Positions 51,396 through 51,881 of a stretch of 51,881 nucleotides of DNA are shown piece after piece (positions within the stretch are counted from its first letter, which is position 1; every line of letters begins with the position of its first letter). The notes under the pieces are model-generated. The model was not told the DNA's origin. It did not search any database and saw nothing but the letters and a program-made list of their open reading frames with translations. A program made the translations under genes and the position numbers. This stretch comes from Liolophura sinensis. Lineage: Eukaryota > Mollusca > Polyplacophora > Chitonida > Chitonidae. The stretch lies in contig NW_027018252.1 of NCBI RefSeq assembly GCF_032854445.1, positions 1 to 51,881 of the forward strand. The letters are read 5' to 3'.

Positions 51396-51881
51396 CCGAA
51401 GGGCACATAACTACTAATAAAAAGTTGATTATAGTAATGACCAGTCGCGATATTACATAGTAAATGTAGCCGAATTGAATTAGCAAAAAGCCCAGGCAAA
51501 AATCCAAAAGTGGAAAAACTGTTCCAATGCTGCTGGTAAGAGGCTAATCCGCCGTATTTTGTGACGAGAAATCGAATGGTGCAAACCGCGTTGCTCTCCG
51601 ACCAATACTTTTGGCTGTAGCGACAATTGAATGAGCATTTATGTGAAAATCACGTGACCAGCAGCGGCTCTTACTCCATGGAAACCAAGGAAATTTGCAA
51701 TTTTTCAACAGCTGGAGATGCCTGGCCCAATTGCGCATCTTTTGGCACCTTATTGATGTGGGTCAGTGTTTCATTGTACTTTTTACTGCAGACTGTATCA
51801 AGTACCTTGTGTTTTTTATATACAAATGGTTTGGTTTTTCAACATGTAGATAAAGACATTGAGTTTGTCTTCGACATAGAA
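51396..51881 (+). repeat. Partial last monomer (copy 95, B' type, 486 bp)
   Basis: The copy has CCAATACTTTTGG upstream and GACCAGCAGCGG, CTGCAG, AATGGTTTGG and GACATAGAA downstream, so it matches B' at 46,463-47,010. The offset between the two is 4933 bp, nine monomers plus one base. It is cut by the window end, and the array clearly continues. Confidence 0.95.

Larger units (their letters stand above)
1..51881 (+). repeat. Tandem satellite array, ~548-bp monomer, 95 copies (last one partial)
   Basis: The full window is made of one repeated unit, always in the same orientation. Taking CCGAAGG as an arbitrary first base, copies start at 1, 546, 1094, 1642, 2190 and so on, and the last starts at 51,396. 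Anchor positions (TTG or variant before AATGAGCAT) are 231, 777, 1325, 1873, 2421, 2970, then every 548 to 11738; 12288, 12835, 13382, 13930, 14480, 15031, 15575, 16124, 16665, 17215, 17765, 18340, 18747, 19293, 19841, 20389, 20938, 21485, 22033, 22580, 23128, 23678, then every 548 to 25870; 26420, 26968, 27517, then every 548 to 32449; 32995, then every 548 to 36831; 37378, then every 548 to 48338; 48887, then every 548 to 51627. Most copies differ from each other at only a few percent of positions by eye. I found no inverted copy, inserted element or flanking unique DNA. A eukaryotic heterochromatic satellite is the natural reading; the family is not one I recognise. Confidence 0.98.

Noticed and set aside
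1-51881. Recurrent 94-100 codon open frames on both strands as a multi-copy gene family
   Set aside because: The plus 100-codon frame and the minus 94-codon frame both start at TTG in nearly all copies, are broken by a stop (TGTTTAA) or shifts in many copies, show mostly amino-acid-changing differences, have no visible promoter context, and match no family I know. They repeat only because the DNA repeats.
1-51881. CRISPR array
   Set aside because: The repeat unit is ~548 bp with no alternation of short repeats and unique spacers, and there are no cas genes.
1-51881. Tandem rDNA, histone or snRNA gene cluster
   Set aside because: No conserved rRNA stretches, histone-coding frames or snRNA motifs are visible, and the unit is too short for rDNA or histone repeats.
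1-51881. Transposable element with terminal repeats or target-site duplications
   Set aside because: No terminal inverted or long terminal repeats, no integrase or transposase motifs, and no short duplications flank any segment. The monomer could derive from an element, but nothing in the window shows it.
46463-51881. Assembly loop as the sole explanation of the late higher-order repeat
   Set aside because: Units differ in length (6, 6, 5, 4 monomers) and carry private changes (an extra T near 48545, GACGATAAATC near 49372, hybrid D at 49983), which simple repeated assembly of one segment would not produce. It remains worth confirming with long reads.

Overview
The whole window is one uninterrupted, head-to-tail tandem array of a single repeat of about 548 bp. 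It holds 94 complete copies plus a last partial copy of 486 bp, all on the same strand. No unique sequence, rRNA or tRNA gene, intact transposon, CRISPR array or convincing protein gene lies inside it, and both ends of the window fall within the array. Long, locally homogenised satellites of this kind are typical of eukaryotic heterochromatin (pericentromere, sex chromosome, B chromosome). GC is about 40% (hand count of one copy). I do not recognise the repeat family and cannot name the organism; a eukaryote, perhaps an animal, is the most I would infer.

Copies were tracked by an anchor (the TTG, or its variant, just before AATGAGCAT), which falls at 231 in copy 1 and recurs 95 times. The layout has four parts. 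(1) Copies 1-22, about 1-11.9 kb: very regular spacing (sixteen consecutive intervals of exactly 548 bp between 2970 and 11738) with local duplications of 1-3 copies. (2) Copies 22-51, about 11.7-27.5 kb: crowded with one- and two-base length changes, plus a copy with a 142-bp deletion and a copy with a 23-bp internal duplication. (3) Copies 52-73, about 27.8-39.9 kb: regular spacing again, mixed variants, and a likely ancestral set of the variants amplified later. (4) Copies 74-95, 39,887-51,881: a clear, recent higher-order repeat in which a named series of variants (A-B-C-D-E-F) recurs in units of 6, 6, 5 and 4 copies.

Open reading frames recur in most copies on both strands. They are by-products of the repeat: most begin only at TTG or GTG, are shorter than about 130 codons, are broken in many copies, and differ mainly by amino-acid-changing substitutions. 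They may be remains of an old coding sequence, but I cannot identify one. The most interesting material is therefore structural: the higher-order amplification and its mutation order, mosaic copies that record exchange between repeats, the zone of length changes (possibly technical), and short palindromes (a 9-3-9 inverted repeat and a CACGTG box) repeated about 95 times.
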